Source of the DNA: Galdieria sulphuraria
Taxonomy: Eukaryota > Rhodophyta > Bangiophyceae > Galdieriales > Galdieriaceae
DNA: 64,000 nucleotides
Direction: 5' to 3'
Assembly (NCBI RefSeq): GCF_000341285.1
Contig: NW_005178451.1
Location: 112,344-176,343 of the forward strand
The notes below the pieces were generated by a model. The model saw nothing but the letters and a program-made list of their open reading frames with translations. It was not told where the DNA came from and made no database searches. Position numbers and translations under genes: made by a program. This document shows, piece by piece, positions 9,681 through 20,948 of this stretch; position 1 is the stretch's first letter, and every line of letters starts with the position of its first letter.

Positions 9681-11484
9681 TTACTTGGATAATATCCAAA
9701 TATTTCTCCAACGCATATGTAACAAATCATCCCAAGTTTCTTTCACTCTAACGACATTCTCTTTCAAAATGTCAGACGTGGGCTTTTCAAATACTTCATT
9801 CAATTCTTCCAGAGTCTTATCTTTAGTCTCTGGCATAAAGAACATCAGATAAATCCAACCAATTAAAGTAAGACCTCCATAGAAACCTACAAAGGTGCCC
9901 GTATTGGTCATGGCATTTGTCATGTGTTTGAATGCGTAAGTTGTGATAAAGTTGCCAGTAAAGTTAGTCACATCTGAAAGCAGCATTCCGTGACTTCTTA
10001 AATAAGTAGGATAGATTTCTGAGGCAACAACCCAAGGAGTAGGTCCAAGACATGAGCCCCAGAAAAGATAATAAATAACAACGCCCCAAATATATACACC
10101 TTCCTTTGTATGAATATTTGAAGCAAGAAATGAGAAACCAACGATAAACAATCCCACGACAACTCCTCCAATAAGTGTTAATAATAATGGACGACGTCCT
10201 AATCGATCCATCAGATATATTGCAGGAATCGTGGAGAGAAATCCAGTGCCACCACCAATCATACTGGTATATACTGCATTCTGGGCTGAAAGACCAGTTT
10301 CTACCATCAGTGTTCCCATATAATAATTGATAGAATTGATACCAGAGAACTGCTGAACACTCATGATGAGAATACCGTAAACTGCAGCTCTGCGACAACG
10401 TGGAATACGGATAAAGTCAAACCAGACAAAGCGTGACTTTTCTGCCTCACGTTCCTCCAAAACACAAAGCTCCATATAGAAGAATTCTTCTTTCTCTTCA
10501 AAGACATCAAATCCTCGAACTCTCTTCCACACGGCATAAGAATCCACCTTCCGACCTTTCCTCATCAAAAGACGTGGACTTTCAGGTAAAAACAACATTG
10601 CAATGAGAAAGATGGTTGAAAATAATAAAGAAGATCCAAGCATCCATCGCCAGTTACCAGAAACATCAACAAATATGGCAGCATCGATGTAACCGAATAA
10701 CAAGCCAAGCATTATCATAACTTGATACAAGGACACCAAACCTCCTCTCCAACGTTTTGTGCTACATTCTGCAATATACGGAGGAACCGTTCCTGCTTCC
10801 AAACCTACTCCAGCTCCAAGAATCATTCTTCCAGGCAACATCATACCAAACGATTGAGCATCAGCTTCTAAAATACCACCGACTGTATACAGAAGACAAG
10901 CGACAATGATGGTGTACTTCCGTCCAAGCAATTCATTAACCGGCCATACCCTATGACAGTACTGTGAGTTATCTTACAATTTGTTGAGAATATGCAGCTT
11001 ACATCAATGCACCAAATACGCCACCAAGAGGCATAAACCCAGTTACCATATCTTCTTTACTCTGGTCAATATTCAAGTCTACTGGCATATAGATACCAGC
11101 ACCACTTATTAAGGACTGGTCAATACCATATAAGATTCCTCCCATGCTCGCGAACGAAGCAAGAATCCAAATGAAGTGCTTCGGATTACCAAAAGCTGTA
11201 GAAGTCAGAATTCTCCTCTTACTTAGTCTATTATTTTCTTCGTCAAGCTTATTTAATTCAGTATCCATTTCCTCTTCAGTATGTCCTGTAATTGCAAAGC
11301 GGTTTGTCTTTTGTTCCAAACTAACTTCCTTTGTTTCCTGTTCAGCTGACATAGTCTCTTGTGGGGCTCCTTCTTCAAGACTTATCTCTGCCTCGCTTTG
11401 CTTCACCATTGCAACAAAATTCACAAACACAACTTGACAACAAAAATGAAGTTTCTTTGCTCCGCTTTTGATGCCATTGTCCAT
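9681..11484 (-). CDS. MFS sugar transporter (SP family)
   Basis: Two exons (11484-11003, 10950-9681; intron 52 bp) give 583 aa. A roughly 90-residue acidic, Lys-rich cytosolic N-terminus precedes 12 membrane helices. Signature motifs of the sugar-porter family are present: GGILYGIDQSLISGA in TM1, ELLGRK, PESPRLLMRKGR after TM6, DRLGRRPLLL between TM8 and TM9, and PETKDKTLEEL at the end. QQFSGINSINYY in TM7 suggests hexose or pentose uptake, probably by H+ symport at the plasma membrane. Galdieria is known for growth on many sugars with a large transporter set. A second ATG 26 codons in could be used. Confidence 0.88.
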
Positions 11485-11685
11485 AAGACTCGATCATGAA
11501 AGACGCGATTTGGAAGCCTGTCAATTTCTACGCCTCTTTCACCTCAACGAGAATCACAAGTTGTCGTGTTGGATCCCTTCGTCTAGAAAAAAGAGGAGGG
11601 AAATCAGAGAGTATGGAGCGATAGCCGTCTACGTAGTTGGCACGATTCAACAACAGCTCTCAGGAGGATTTGCAACCATGCACCT

Positions 11686-12420
11686 TCAAGCATAGAAGAG
11701 ACTAAGAATAAGACTGTTTTCTTGTAATATGGAACGAATATGAACTGTGGACGGTAGAATATTATGACCTGAGTAAAGCTTACTTGTACTGAAAAAGTGT
11801 TGCAGAACTTCGTCAACAGGAACTCACCTCTATTTCAGGGTTGCCGGAACCGTACAACTTCAATTGAAGATACTGCTTTAGTTGCCTTATAGTGATATCC
11901 GCTGAAACTCGTAAGACAGGCTTTTGCAGCTCTCGCTTAGTCGATCCTTGGAGAGGTGTAAGTTGCAAAATGCAACAATCAGCTCCATTTTCTGCTCGTA
12001 GATTATTATCTTGTGAAGTCAATACTGCTGATGGTGCGAGATCTGTGTTATTACTGGCTGATAATATGGATACTGTTTGAAACTCCTCAACGTCCTGTTT
12101 CACTTGAGGAAGAATGGCGCGCAGTATTTCCTGGAGCCTTGTATCTTCGCGTGCGTAAATCCACGGTTCGTTTCGCGGGCTCAACTTTGACCAACAACGT
12201 GGACAACGTCCCTGTTGTTGAATATACCTGTTTTCGATATTCAAACAAAATAAAGTAATTCAAACTATATTTTTCACCTATATATGCAAGTTTTGCAAAA
12301 GGTATGAAGACAGTCACCTATTGTTGTTGCTTCTCTCCAGTAACCACCACAAAGACTGCAAGTAAATAGAGAGTTGACAATAGAAAGCGGGATAAAACAA
12401 CAATTCTCCAGTTCGAACAT
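11686..12420 (-). CDS. Polycomb-group RING finger protein (PCGF/RING1-like, PRC1)
   Basis: Three exons (12420-12278, 12227-11828, 11778-11686; introns 50 and 49 bp) give 211 aa. A C3HC4 RING occupies residues 21-59: Cys21, Cys24, Cys37, His39, Cys42, Cys45, Cys56 and Cys59, with the PCGF-like wording REATTIGDCLHTFCKTC and RCPRCW. A linker follows, and residues about 150-211 look like a RAWUL ubiquitin-like domain (VLRVSADITIRQLKQYL, then LILSLFYA at the end). PCGF/RING1 proteins form the H2A ubiquitin ligase core of Polycomb repressive complex 1. The last acceptor (TAAG at 11779) was chosen because it continues the RAWUL-like frame. Whether it is the PCGF or the RING1 partner is open. Confidence 0.78.
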
Positions 12421-13788
12421 ATAGAAGGCTACTTTCACTCTTTAAGGTGGATATTCGTGTTTCGAAATCCTTCAAGGGAGAATGTCCTTGTCACCGAAAT
12501 CAGTTTCAAGAAATATTGTCAATTTTCCAAGTTGTGTTGGGCACATTTTTCGTCATTGGAGAAAGCTTTGAAGCTTACGGGGTATTTGAAAAAGTACACT
12601 TAATGATCTTTGTTAAGGAATAAGTACTTTCCAAAGAACAAATCAGAGTAGGTCTTACAGTTTAAAAACCTCTCTGCATGTCAAATCTATAGAAACTCAG
12701 AAACTAGGCAACAATGAGCAGTAAACTCTCTCTCTCTCTTGAAAAAACCTCAATTTGTGTTTTCTTAGAAAAGTCGGAAATTTTCATACGACGGACGATA
12801 TAGGGAGGTAACTCTCCTAGACAATATATATAGACATACATATATATGTGTGCTTACTATCCAATTCAATATGCCGACAGTGATACCATTAGAAGATCAA
12901 CCTCCCAAAACTCTAAACTCTTCAACTCGATTGTCCCGTGGCTATCTATAGATAAGAGGTTACGTTCCTTCTTGGTCAGAAACTCTTCTGCAGAGCAGTA
13001 CTATCTTTAAAAACGGATCAACTTGACTTTTGGCCCAATAAAAGGAAGCCTCCTTGGGTTTATTAAGAACAAAATGTCAAGTTTCTATACTTCCCGAGGT
13101 CAAGTGGAACTATTCACGATCAGTACTTGAATAGTTAACGAGTTTACTTGCAAATATCATCTGCTTCTCTCCATGAGTTGATGTTAAGTTGATCAAGTTA
13201 AAATGTTGGTTTCATATTTCTTAAAGAAGAATTTCTTGTACTTAAGCAGCATTTCCTTCGAATGAAAACATTGTTCTCTGGTTGAAAAATGGCTCTTATG
13301 AGAGAAAACCAAACTCTTTGGAGAGAGTGTAGATAATAGAAAAAAATTTTCATACTGTGTTTGAAGGAGCTATAAAAGAGACATTCAAACTGCTTCAAGT
13401 GGTGACTATCTTTAAGAACTTCATTTTTCTACGTGCCTTGGGAACTTTACCAAACTAATATGACGGTTTCGTTATCCCATACTGGATCATAGAGCTAAGT
13501 AGCTTTGCACTTCTTTTTATCAGGTCGCTCCAGTTTGAATTGAAACCAACGATTCGTCACCAATTCAACAGTGACAATCCTATTACATCTATTCACTTAG
13601 ACATACTATTTTTAGCATCGTTTCATCGAGGGATTCAACACGTGGCTCCATGTTTCCCTGTACTCTCATTCCACCTTCTTGTCGTCATTGGCGTTCACCT
13701 GAGAAAAAATTCTAAAGTCTAAAAGACAAGGGACAAATCATTGCCTTTAAAAGATGCAGAGCTTTTCAAAATCCTTACTTTCAAAGAC
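12421..13788. other. Long intergenic region, no gene recognised
   Basis: About 1.37 kb between the 5' ends of the PCGF-like and beta-helix genes. Open frames here are short, lack a plausible start (several open at TTG) and show no domain. Short CT and AT simple repeats occur near 12725 and 12824. It should hold the two divergent promoters. Confidence 0.5.
12824..12850. repeat. AT/CA dinucleotide simple repeat
   Basis: Alternating AT steps broken by GACATAC form an imperfect inverted, purine-pyrimidine alternating stretch. It lies in the long intergenic region and needs no function. Confidence 0.6.
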
Positions 13789-14925
13789 ATGACGAAGTGG
13801 TCAAAAGAGCTCTTCTCTATTTTCCTCCTCATAAGTATATGGAATGGCGTCACTCTAGCTTTTCAAAAGTTTCCACATACTCCTGCTGCTACTCGTCTCC
13901 CTTTAGTAGTAGTTACCAATAGCACTAACCCATCAGAAGGAGACTTTGGACCATTTACCTTCAATACAAGTACCTACGGTATTCAAGAAGCTATCGATTT
14001 TGTGTTTCACAATGGAGGAGGAAGGATAATATTAAAGAATGGAATATACAAACTGAATGGTTCCACCAACCTCTTGCCATTGGATAGCAGTAGTACAGAT
14101 CGTGCTGCATTGATTCGAATACCATATCCAAAGAGTGACTTCCAATATGTACCACTGACCATTGAAGGAGAGGGTAATGTCTGGAACTATCAAGAAGGCA
14201 ACTTGGGAACCACAAAACCTCCAACTGATGGTGTCATCATTCAAGTTGTAGGGAATAATACCTCAGTGAAGAAACCTGCTGTTATTGGAATTCAGATGCC
14301 TCCTTATGGTGGCAGCACCTATGGCTTTCGAAATCAGGTTATTCTATCTTTGGGATATATCACTGTCCGTGTACCTGCAAATTCTTACTGGGGTGCATAC
14401 GACCTTTATTATGGCACAAGTGTGGATGTTCATCATGCTGCTGCAGATATGGATGCTCCTACCGCTGACATACCGGAGCCACTGTTCCCTTCGATGATTG
14501 CTTTGCAACTCCCGGAGGTTGGAAGTTATGGTCCATCTATTGTTAATGGTTTCTTTGCGGTTGGTTATTACGGAGGAATCTTAACGAGCAGCCACGCTTC
14601 CTTAAGAGCAATTTTCATCCAGTCTTGCAAAAACGGTTTCTTGACGGAGACAAATGCCAATCACCAAAACTATATCGCAGATCTTCTTATCCAATGGTGT
14701 CCGATCGGTATTAATATGAGTCACGTCCAGTATTATTATATAGCAAGTTATGACGCTGAACAGACTGTCACTTCACCTGCACAAAAGTCCTGGCAAAAGC
14801 ATATTAACGATATTGAGTTTTCCGCTCCAGGTTCTGTAGTCATCGGCCACGCCCACGCTGTTGGTTCCCCAGGAAAACTGACTACGAACAATAGTACACT
14901 CCTCAATATTATTTCGTCTTCTTAG
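13789..14925 (+). CDS. Secreted right-handed beta-helix (pectate-lyase-like) protein
   Basis: A single exon of 378 aa from the ATG at 13789; the open frame extends upstream only from a TTG. Residues 1-25 are a clear signal peptide (KELFSIFLLISIWNGVTLA). The mature protein starts with a pectate-lyase-3/tail-spike-like entry: STYGIQEAIDFVFHNGGG and RIILKNGIYKLNG. Short beta-strand turns with Asn and Gly follow, and there are about ten N-glycosylation sequons. Proteins of this fold bind or cleave polysaccharides. No catalytic triad can be named with confidence. The lack of introns and the bacterial flavour suggest horizontal acquisition; a role in extracellular polysaccharide metabolism is inferred. 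Confidence 0.65.
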   Translation: MTKWSKELFSIFLLISIWNGVTLAFQKFPHTPAATRLPLVVVTNSTNPSEGDFGPFTFNTSTYGIQEAIDFVFHNGGGRIILKNGIYKLNGSTNLLPLDSSSTDRAALIRIPYPKSDFQYVPLTIEGEGNVWNYQEGNLGTTKPPTDGVIIQVVGNNTSVKKPAVIGIQMPPYGGSTYGFRNQVILSLGYITVRVPANSYWGAYDLYYGTSVDVHHAAADMDAPTADIPEPLFPSMIALQLPEVGSYGPSIVNGFFAVGYYGGILTSSHASLRAIFIQSCKNGFLTETNANHQNYIADLLIQWCPIGINMSHVQYYYIASYDAEQTVTSPAQKSWQKHINDIEFSAPGSVVIGHAHAVGSPGKLTTNNSTLLNIISSS

Positions 14926-14987
14926 TTTTATAATCTGTTTGTCTTTTTTCCATAAAGTTCATGTTGGTTCCTCCATAAAGAAGATTC

Positions 14988-14996
14988 AAAAAAAAA
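14988..14996 (-). terminator. Pol III T-run terminator of tRNA-Asn
   Basis: Nine consecutive T on the minus strand start a few bases after the tRNA 3' end, the standard RNA polymerase III stop signal. Confidence 0.8.
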
Positions 14997-14999
14997 CAG

Positions 15000-15073
15000 C
15001 GCTCCGGGTGAGGTTTGAACTCACGACCTTATGATTAACAGTCATACGCTCTAACCAGCTGAGCTACCAGAGC
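15000..15073 (-). tRNA. trnN-GUU: tRNA-Asn (anticodon GUU)
   Basis: Read on the minus strand, the acceptor stem GCTCTGG pairs with CCGGAGC (one G-T pair), with discriminator G. The A box TAGCTCAGCTGG, the anticodon stem TATGA/TCATA with loop CTGTTAA (anticodon GTT) and the T-arm GTGAGTTCAAACCTCAC are all regular. It is 74 nt with no intron and no encoded CCA. A T-run follows. It lies tail to tail with the beta-helix gene. Confidence 0.96.
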
Positions 15074-16172
15074 ACATATTCTACTAAGAAATTTTGCAAA
15101 TTTGAAATATTTGGGTTGCCTTAAGAGCGTCGTTGTTGTCCCGTCTTTCGCACTCAATTCTATGTTTTTGTGATATTTTCAAACTATGGTTTGTCTTTTT
15201 GCATTGTATTATTATTGTCACAAAATTAGAAAACTATAGTTTCTAGGCTACTTTTGGAGTTCTTCAAAGATCTTACGAATAATCTAAACAGTATATCGGC
15301 CACTAGGGCTGACTTAACGTGCTTGTTCTTCAAGTTTTCTTTCTTATCTTGTTATTTGTGTTTTTGCTGTTGTTCTTGAGTTATAAGGTCGTTGTATAGC
15401 TATTGGAATGCTATTTTGTGTTTCTCCACGTTACTGTTATCTTGATAGGATGTCAAAAAGTTTAGCGTCTTTCTCAAAGAGTTAGCTTTGACTTGTAGTA
15501 TCGGCAACACCGTATAAGGAAACGTAGTTTCGTGATTCTATGTTTTCCTCGTTTAAGTTGCCAAAAAAACTCTTGTCTTGGTCTACGGAGAAGACTGGCA
15601 GCTTCCACCAGCTTATCTCTACAATGATGGACAGACATTCCTTTTTCAATATAAACTACGACAGTCGATCAGAGTCAGAATAATGAGTCGTTACACAGTA
15701 GAGAACACTGCATTCACGTAAAGTATTTATTATGAAACATCCTATAGAGCAATGCAATATTTCTAGCTGTGTTTGTGAGTATTTGAAGGTTTTAGAACTT
15801 TTGGGCTCTATCACTTGTAAATTTCTTTCTGAAAGAATAACCGAAGAAATCATGCAACTTTCTCAGTCACGTTATGTATCTTCGTAATTGAAGCTGTTTT
15901 CAATAAAGTCAAACAGGTGTTTTATGGATATAAACGGTGCCTTTGACCAACTCTGCAAATACTTAACCCCAACACGAATAACAACTATTTCGTACTAGTA
16001 TATCCGTATTGATAGTAAGAATGTCTTTCAACACTTGAACTGGTAGATAATAGCTCATGATAATCGACCTTTTCTCAAAGAAACAACTGTCGTGCCTATA
16101 CAATCCTAAGAAATGAAGACTATTCATCTCACTTGGCAAGATTGGTGAATAGTGCTCGTCGGGAAGTCGGAG
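15074..16172. other. Intergenic region, no gene recognised
   Basis: About 1.1 kb between tRNA-Asn and asparagine synthetase. One 65-codon minus frame (15656-15853) lacks any recognisable feature. The stretch is expected to carry the asparagine synthetase promoter. Confidence 0.5.
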
Positions 16173-17905
16173 ATGTGTGGGATTCTTGCAGTGTTGGGTT
16201 CTTCTTTACCGGTAGAGCAGCTAAGGGAGTTGGTGAAAAGCTGCACCAGAAAGTTATATCACAGAGGGCCAGATGAAGAACAGTATTTCATTAGCGAAGA
16301 CGGCTGGTGTGGTTTAGGCTTTGCGAGATTGAAGATAGTTGATCCTGAACATGGTGCTCAACCTATGTTCAACGACGAAAAGACAGTTTGGAGTGTGACC
16401 AACGGTGAACTTTACAACCATGAAGAGATTCGAGAAAAAGAGTTGGACAGTAAGAACTTGAATATTCAAAGAAACGTCAGTTTGTTTACTCTTGCAATCA
16501 AGGGATGCCGCTACACTCTCATTCTGACTGTGAAATAGTGATTCCTTTATACGAAAAATACATTGCTAGTCAGCTTTATGATCATGACATTCAGTATTTT
16601 TATAATCTTTTGCGTGGAGTGTTTGCTTCTTGTGTCGTTGACTTGAAACGTGGTTTCTTTATGGCCGGAAGAGACCCAATTGGAGTACGAGCTTTGTTTT
16701 ATGGAACTAGTAAAGATGGTGCTGTTTGGTTTGCTTCTGAGGCGAAGTCTATTATGGATGTTTGTGATTATGTGACAGCCTTTATTCCTGGTACTTTTGT
16801 GAAAGGATACAGAGGTCGTGAACAAGACTTTTCCTTTACGAGATACTATGAACCCGTATTTTGGAATGATCATTGGATGCCAGTTTCTCCAGTTGACTAT
16901 CAGCTTCTACATGATACCTTTGTGTTATCTTGTAAGCGTCGTTTGATGTCGGACGTTCCAGTTGGAGTATTTATCTCAGGAGGATTGGACTCTTCACTGG
17001 TAGCTTCCGTTGCCAAACGTCTACTTGGCCCTCATTATGAGTTTCATTCTTTTGCTTGTGGTCTTGAGGGTGCTCCAGATGTCGCTGCCGCTCAACGAGT
17101 AGCAGATTTCTTGAAAACAAAACATCATGTTTTGACTTTTACTGTTGAAGAGGGCATCAAAGCATTGGATGATGTAATCTATCACTTGGAAACTTACGAT
17201 GTAACTACAGTCCGAGCATCGACACCAATGTATTTGTTATCTGGTTTATGCAAAAAGTATGTCAAAGTAGTTCTTTCTGGTGAAGGAGCAGACGAAATAT
17301 TTGGTGGATATCTCTACTTCCACAACGCACCAGATGAAGTTGCGTTTCATCAAGAAACTGTTCGTCGAGTGAAACTTTTGTATACTGCTGATGTATTGCG
17401 TGGAGATAGAGCAACAGCTGCTCAGAGTTTAGAACTTCGAGTTCCCTTCTTGGATAGAGACTTCCTTGATGTTGCTATGAGTATTCATCCCCGTGAAAAG
17501 GTTACTTGTAAGAACAGAATCGAAAAATACATTATTCGTTATGCCTTTTCGAAAGAATTTTGTGGCGAAGTCTATCTTCCCGATGATATATTATGGAGAC
17601 AAAAGGAACAGTTTTCTGACGGTGTTGGTTACAGTTGGATTGATGGTTTAAAAGCATATTGTGAAAAAGCAGTGACAGATCAAGATATGCAAAACGCGGC
17701 GCAACGTTTTCCACATGACACACCCACAACAAAGGAGGCATATGTTTATCGTGATATATTTGAGAGGCATTTTGGCAAGTCACGCGCTGTACAAGGCCTT
17801 CGTGAGTCAATTGCAAGATGGGTACCTATGTGGAGTGATAGTACTGACCCAAGTGGTCGTGCACAAAAATTTCATGTGGCAGCTTATTCTAACGGAGGGG
17901 AGTAA
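16173..17905 (+). CDS. asnB: Asparagine synthetase (glutamine-hydrolysing)
   Basis: Two exons (16173-16449, 16503-17905; intron 53 bp) give 559 aa, the usual size for AsnB. The ATG at 16173 is chosen because it gives MCGI, whose Cys2 is the glutaminase nucleophile after Met removal; an open frame seven codons longer starts at a GTG. The glutaminase domain carries YHRGPDEE, NGELYNHEEI and SDCEIVIPLYE. The synthetase domain has the ATP-pyrophosphatase loop FISGGLDSS and the aspartyl-AMP segment LSGEGADEIFGGY. It makes asparagine and AMP from aspartate, glutamine and ATP in the cytosol. Similarity to plant and bacterial AsnB is high throughout. Confidence 0.95.
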
Positions 17906-18960
17906 GTGGCAAATATTTGTGTAGAAGATAGACAGACGCTGTTGAATAGAAAACAATAGCTTTTGTATCTTGCAAGGTGGATAATGATATTATCCTCGCA
18001 GCATCACTAGTTTTCTAAATAAATGGTGCTACGAAGTCTTCGCATTCCTGATTCGAACTCGATATATGAAGTATTTTTCGTAGATAAGAGATATCTTTAA
18101 GATCACCATTGGATCTTTTTGTTATAAGATGCCAGGTTTGGAGGAGTCAATAGGTAGATGAAGAACCAACCGAACAGCTGTTTGAGTAACAACCTGCAAA
18201 AGTATTTCTTTAGTGTCGAGTGTGTAGATAGCACTACATTTCAAACGATTTACAAGAACAAGTACTAACTGGTTCCCGAGGCACATAGAGTATGTTTAGA
18301 GTTTAAGACAGTATTTAAGTGTGCGTCTATTTTGCAATATTGGTGTATTGAAAACAATACGAAGCTCTATGATATGGTCAGAAGAGGAGAGTTGTAAGAG
18401 TGTGCAACACGAAGTATTTCATATAGTAATAGGAACAAATACCTAGGCTGCTTTTTACATAGAAACAAGAATAGTAATATTCTAAACTCTTAAAGCCTCA
18501 ATGTGCTTCTACTATATTATTATGTTGATATTCTAAATTGGTTTCAAGGCGATAAACGTTATTGTAAACTAATATAAACTTGTCGGCGCCAAGTCTAAGT
18601 TACTCCTCCTCTTCGTTTCTGAATTCTGCCCAACGTGGACAAAATAAAAAGTGATTCGAGAATCTAGGTAGAAATGATCTGATCATGAAGGTGCGGACAA
18701 CGGAAAAAGCATGGTTACTTTGAATCCGTCTTGGGACGCTGGCCACGTGCTCGTGGACAAGGAAGACGGATTGACTGTCCAGAAGTGTGGACATGCGACT
18801 TGATCGATTGTGGAAATATTTTTGGTGGAATTTCAAAAGTGAGTGCGGGATGACCTTCTCGGTGCCAGTTGGAGAGTTTTCATGAACGCATTGCCTCTAT
18901 TTCTTTAGACTTGGTAAACAACATACCAAAATTTTCGTTTTTTATTGTTGGTCTTGATAC
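17906..18960. other. Intergenic region with an unresolved coding-like patch
   Basis: Most of this is stop-rich. From about 18600 to 18840 both strands are open: a minus frame with an ATG at 18794 (64 aa, ending in an acidic tail) and a plus frame rich in Gly/Arg (GRWPRARGQGRRIDC) bounded by a possible acceptor before it and a GTGAGT donor at 18841. The plus frame has no ATG, so it could be an upstream exon. Neither model is strong. I see no gene in 17906-18590. Confidence 0.35.
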
Positions 18961-20352
18961 ATGTGGGAAGATTCCTCTTTTGAACCTGTCAAGATGGACG
19001 CGTTTGACGGGAACAGAACAGAGAATACGTTTTTTCAAGTAAACTGCGACGGTCTTGAAGAATTAGAGTACGAGAACTCCTTGAATGTATGTACTAGTCC
19101 GTGGAAAACGGAGAGTACTGAAGGAATTCGTAACTTGACTTCTGAAAAGGAGTTTTCTATAGGAAGAGACGAATATGAGTTTTCAAGACAAGCGTTTTGC
19201 GACTCCAGTCAACAGTCTGATGCCTCTGTTTTTACTTTTGTTCCCTTACTTGAACAGAACGCATTTCCTCCTATCGAAGAGACTAGCAAGAACACATGCT
19301 CTGAATACTTGTCTAGTTCAGAGCAGAGACATCCGAACATCTCGCCAGCACCCAATACCCATAACAATTGGAATGCTTGGGTTCAATGCAGTGGCTCAAA
19401 TGTCTGCGGTAGAGAGATAGGGAGAGGGGGCAACGTTGCCGAAGATTCCAAGTCCTTTGGCCTTCTACACGAGCGTGTAAGGGTTTTAGAAGAGGAAAAT
19501 CTAAAGTTGAATTTGCAAGTCTCAAAATACAAAGAAGAGAACTCGTTTCTCCGAGAAGCTCTTGATCGTTTTCATGCATACAGGGGCTTTTGTGGTGCTG
19601 AGACTGTAGCAAGCGTATGTTATCCAGAATCTGAGGAAGACTCGTCTTCGAATGTACGGGAGAGGCGAAAGCGAAGGAGGAGAATTGACGATTCCGGTTG
19701 GTCTAATAAGCAAAGCTGTAGATCACGTATCAGTGATGAAGTTGAAAGAAGCGAATCAAATGAGAACGTTGACAGTGGTGATGGAGGCTATTTTCAACAC
19801 AAACTTGACTCTCTTTACTTAAAACCTGAGCAGCCAACTAACAGTTCAGCGAGTCCCGTGGAGTTCGTTTCACTTGTGAGAGATTTGACGGAACCTCTTA
19901 TGAAGACAGATCCAGCCCGAGCTGCAACTCTTACTATGTTTATTTTTGCACTTGCCCTAGGTCTCTTCAGCTTTCAGTGTAAGTCTACATTGAATGCAAC
20001 TGCCCAACGTTCCCAAAGTCTGGAGAGACTGCTTTGGAACAATTTACAAGATTGCATGAAAAATGGTGATTACAAAGGAACTCTCTTCTCAGATATGAAG
20101 AAGGAGTTTGTCGGTGGTTCGTTAGACGCTGCTTCTGTTCAGGATGCCGAAAGGGTAATGAGAAGTTACCTGGATGCGTCGGTAGGACATATTCTTGAGG
20201 AGACGTCACCTGCCATGACCGATCAACTTTTCTATACTCGTGAAGATAGCAGGTTAGATGAAGTTACCGATGTGTCAAGAGCTTATGTTTCCACTTGGGA
20301 ACGAGCTGTAGATCTGGAAAAGTTTGGAGAAGAGGAGTTTGGTGGAAACTAA
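18961..20352 (+). CDS. Leucine-zipper protein with internal membrane helix
   Basis: A single exon of 463 aa. Residues 1-165 are acidic, Ser-rich and disordered. A leucine zipper/coiled coil follows (residues about 168-203: LHERVRVLEEEN, LKLNLQVSKYKEEN, SFLREALDRF). A strongly basic cluster (RERRKRRRR) lies after the zipper at about 233-241, then one membrane helix at about 321-340 (LTMFIFALALGLFSF) and a mostly acidic C-terminal domain of 120 residues. The plan of acidic N-terminus, zipper and transmembrane helix recalls membrane-tethered bZIP factors such as ATF6/bZIP28, but the basic region is on the wrong side of the zipper, so DNA binding is not assured. It may instead be an ER or nuclear-envelope scaffold. 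Confidence 0.6.
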   Translation: MWEDSSFEPVKMDAFDGNRTENTFFQVNCDGLEELEYENSLNVCTSPWKTESTEGIRNLTSEKEFSIGRDEYEFSRQAFCDSSQQSDASVFTFVPLLEQNAFPPIEETSKNTCSEYLSSSEQRHPNISPAPNTHNNWNAWVQCSGSNVCGREIGRGGNVAEDSKSFGLLHERVRVLEEENLKLNLQVSKYKEENSFLREALDRFHAYRGFCGAETVASVCYPESEEDSSSNVRERRKRRRRIDDSGWSNKQSCRSRISDEVERSESNENVDSGDGGYFQHKLDSLYLKPEQPTNSSASPVEFVSLVRDLTEPLMKTDPARAATLTMFIFALALGLFSFQCKSTLNATAQRSQSLERLLWNNLQDCMKNGDYKGTLFSDMKKEFVGGSLDAASVQDAERVMRSYLDASVGHILEETSPAMTDQLFYTREDSRLDEVTDVSRAYVSTWERAVDLEKFGEEEFGGN

Positions 20353-20948
20353 CATTAATTTAAATGTACATATTAAACTTCCGCATAATAAAGGAAGAAG
20401 CTCAAGTTGGGATTACAAGTGTTTGTTTTTTGTGTCGATGACTTTTAAACAGTCAAAATGCAGATTTTTTCGAGACAATAATTTTGTTGTACTATTTCTT
20501 AGCGGACAGAAATTTGAAGTGGACAGAAACTTGTATGATGAGCAATAGATGTATCCCTATCTTTCTAAAGAAGCGAAATTCTGGGATGACTCTTTGAATT
20601 ATCTCTGCATCATGATATTAGAAAGTTCCGAAGACATGCTACATACAAGCTTTCACAATGCAACTGCAGGAAACTCGAAACCAACTGAATATCTCCTCTT
20701 CAATCAACATTTCATCAGTTTCGTACAATTTGGGATAACGCTCCCTTGGAAGAAACATACGACTAGTTGATGTCTTCACGCCTACAAGTCCAGGAAGATT
20801 CACATTTTATTTCCTTTTCAAGCACTAGTGCACCTGAAACACTGCCTCGAATTTCTAGACAAGACAACATACCATAAGAATCACGTGTATAGAAGAAACA
20901 TAATAGTGCTGTCTTTGAGCACTATTATCAACTAAAAGAACCTAAGAT
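20353..20948. other. Intergenic between convergent genes
   Basis: The zipper gene and the BAR-like gene converge here. Two plus-strand open frames (20324-20548, 20549-20770) have no recognisable features and are probably chance. The stretch holds two 3' UTRs. Confidence 0.45.
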
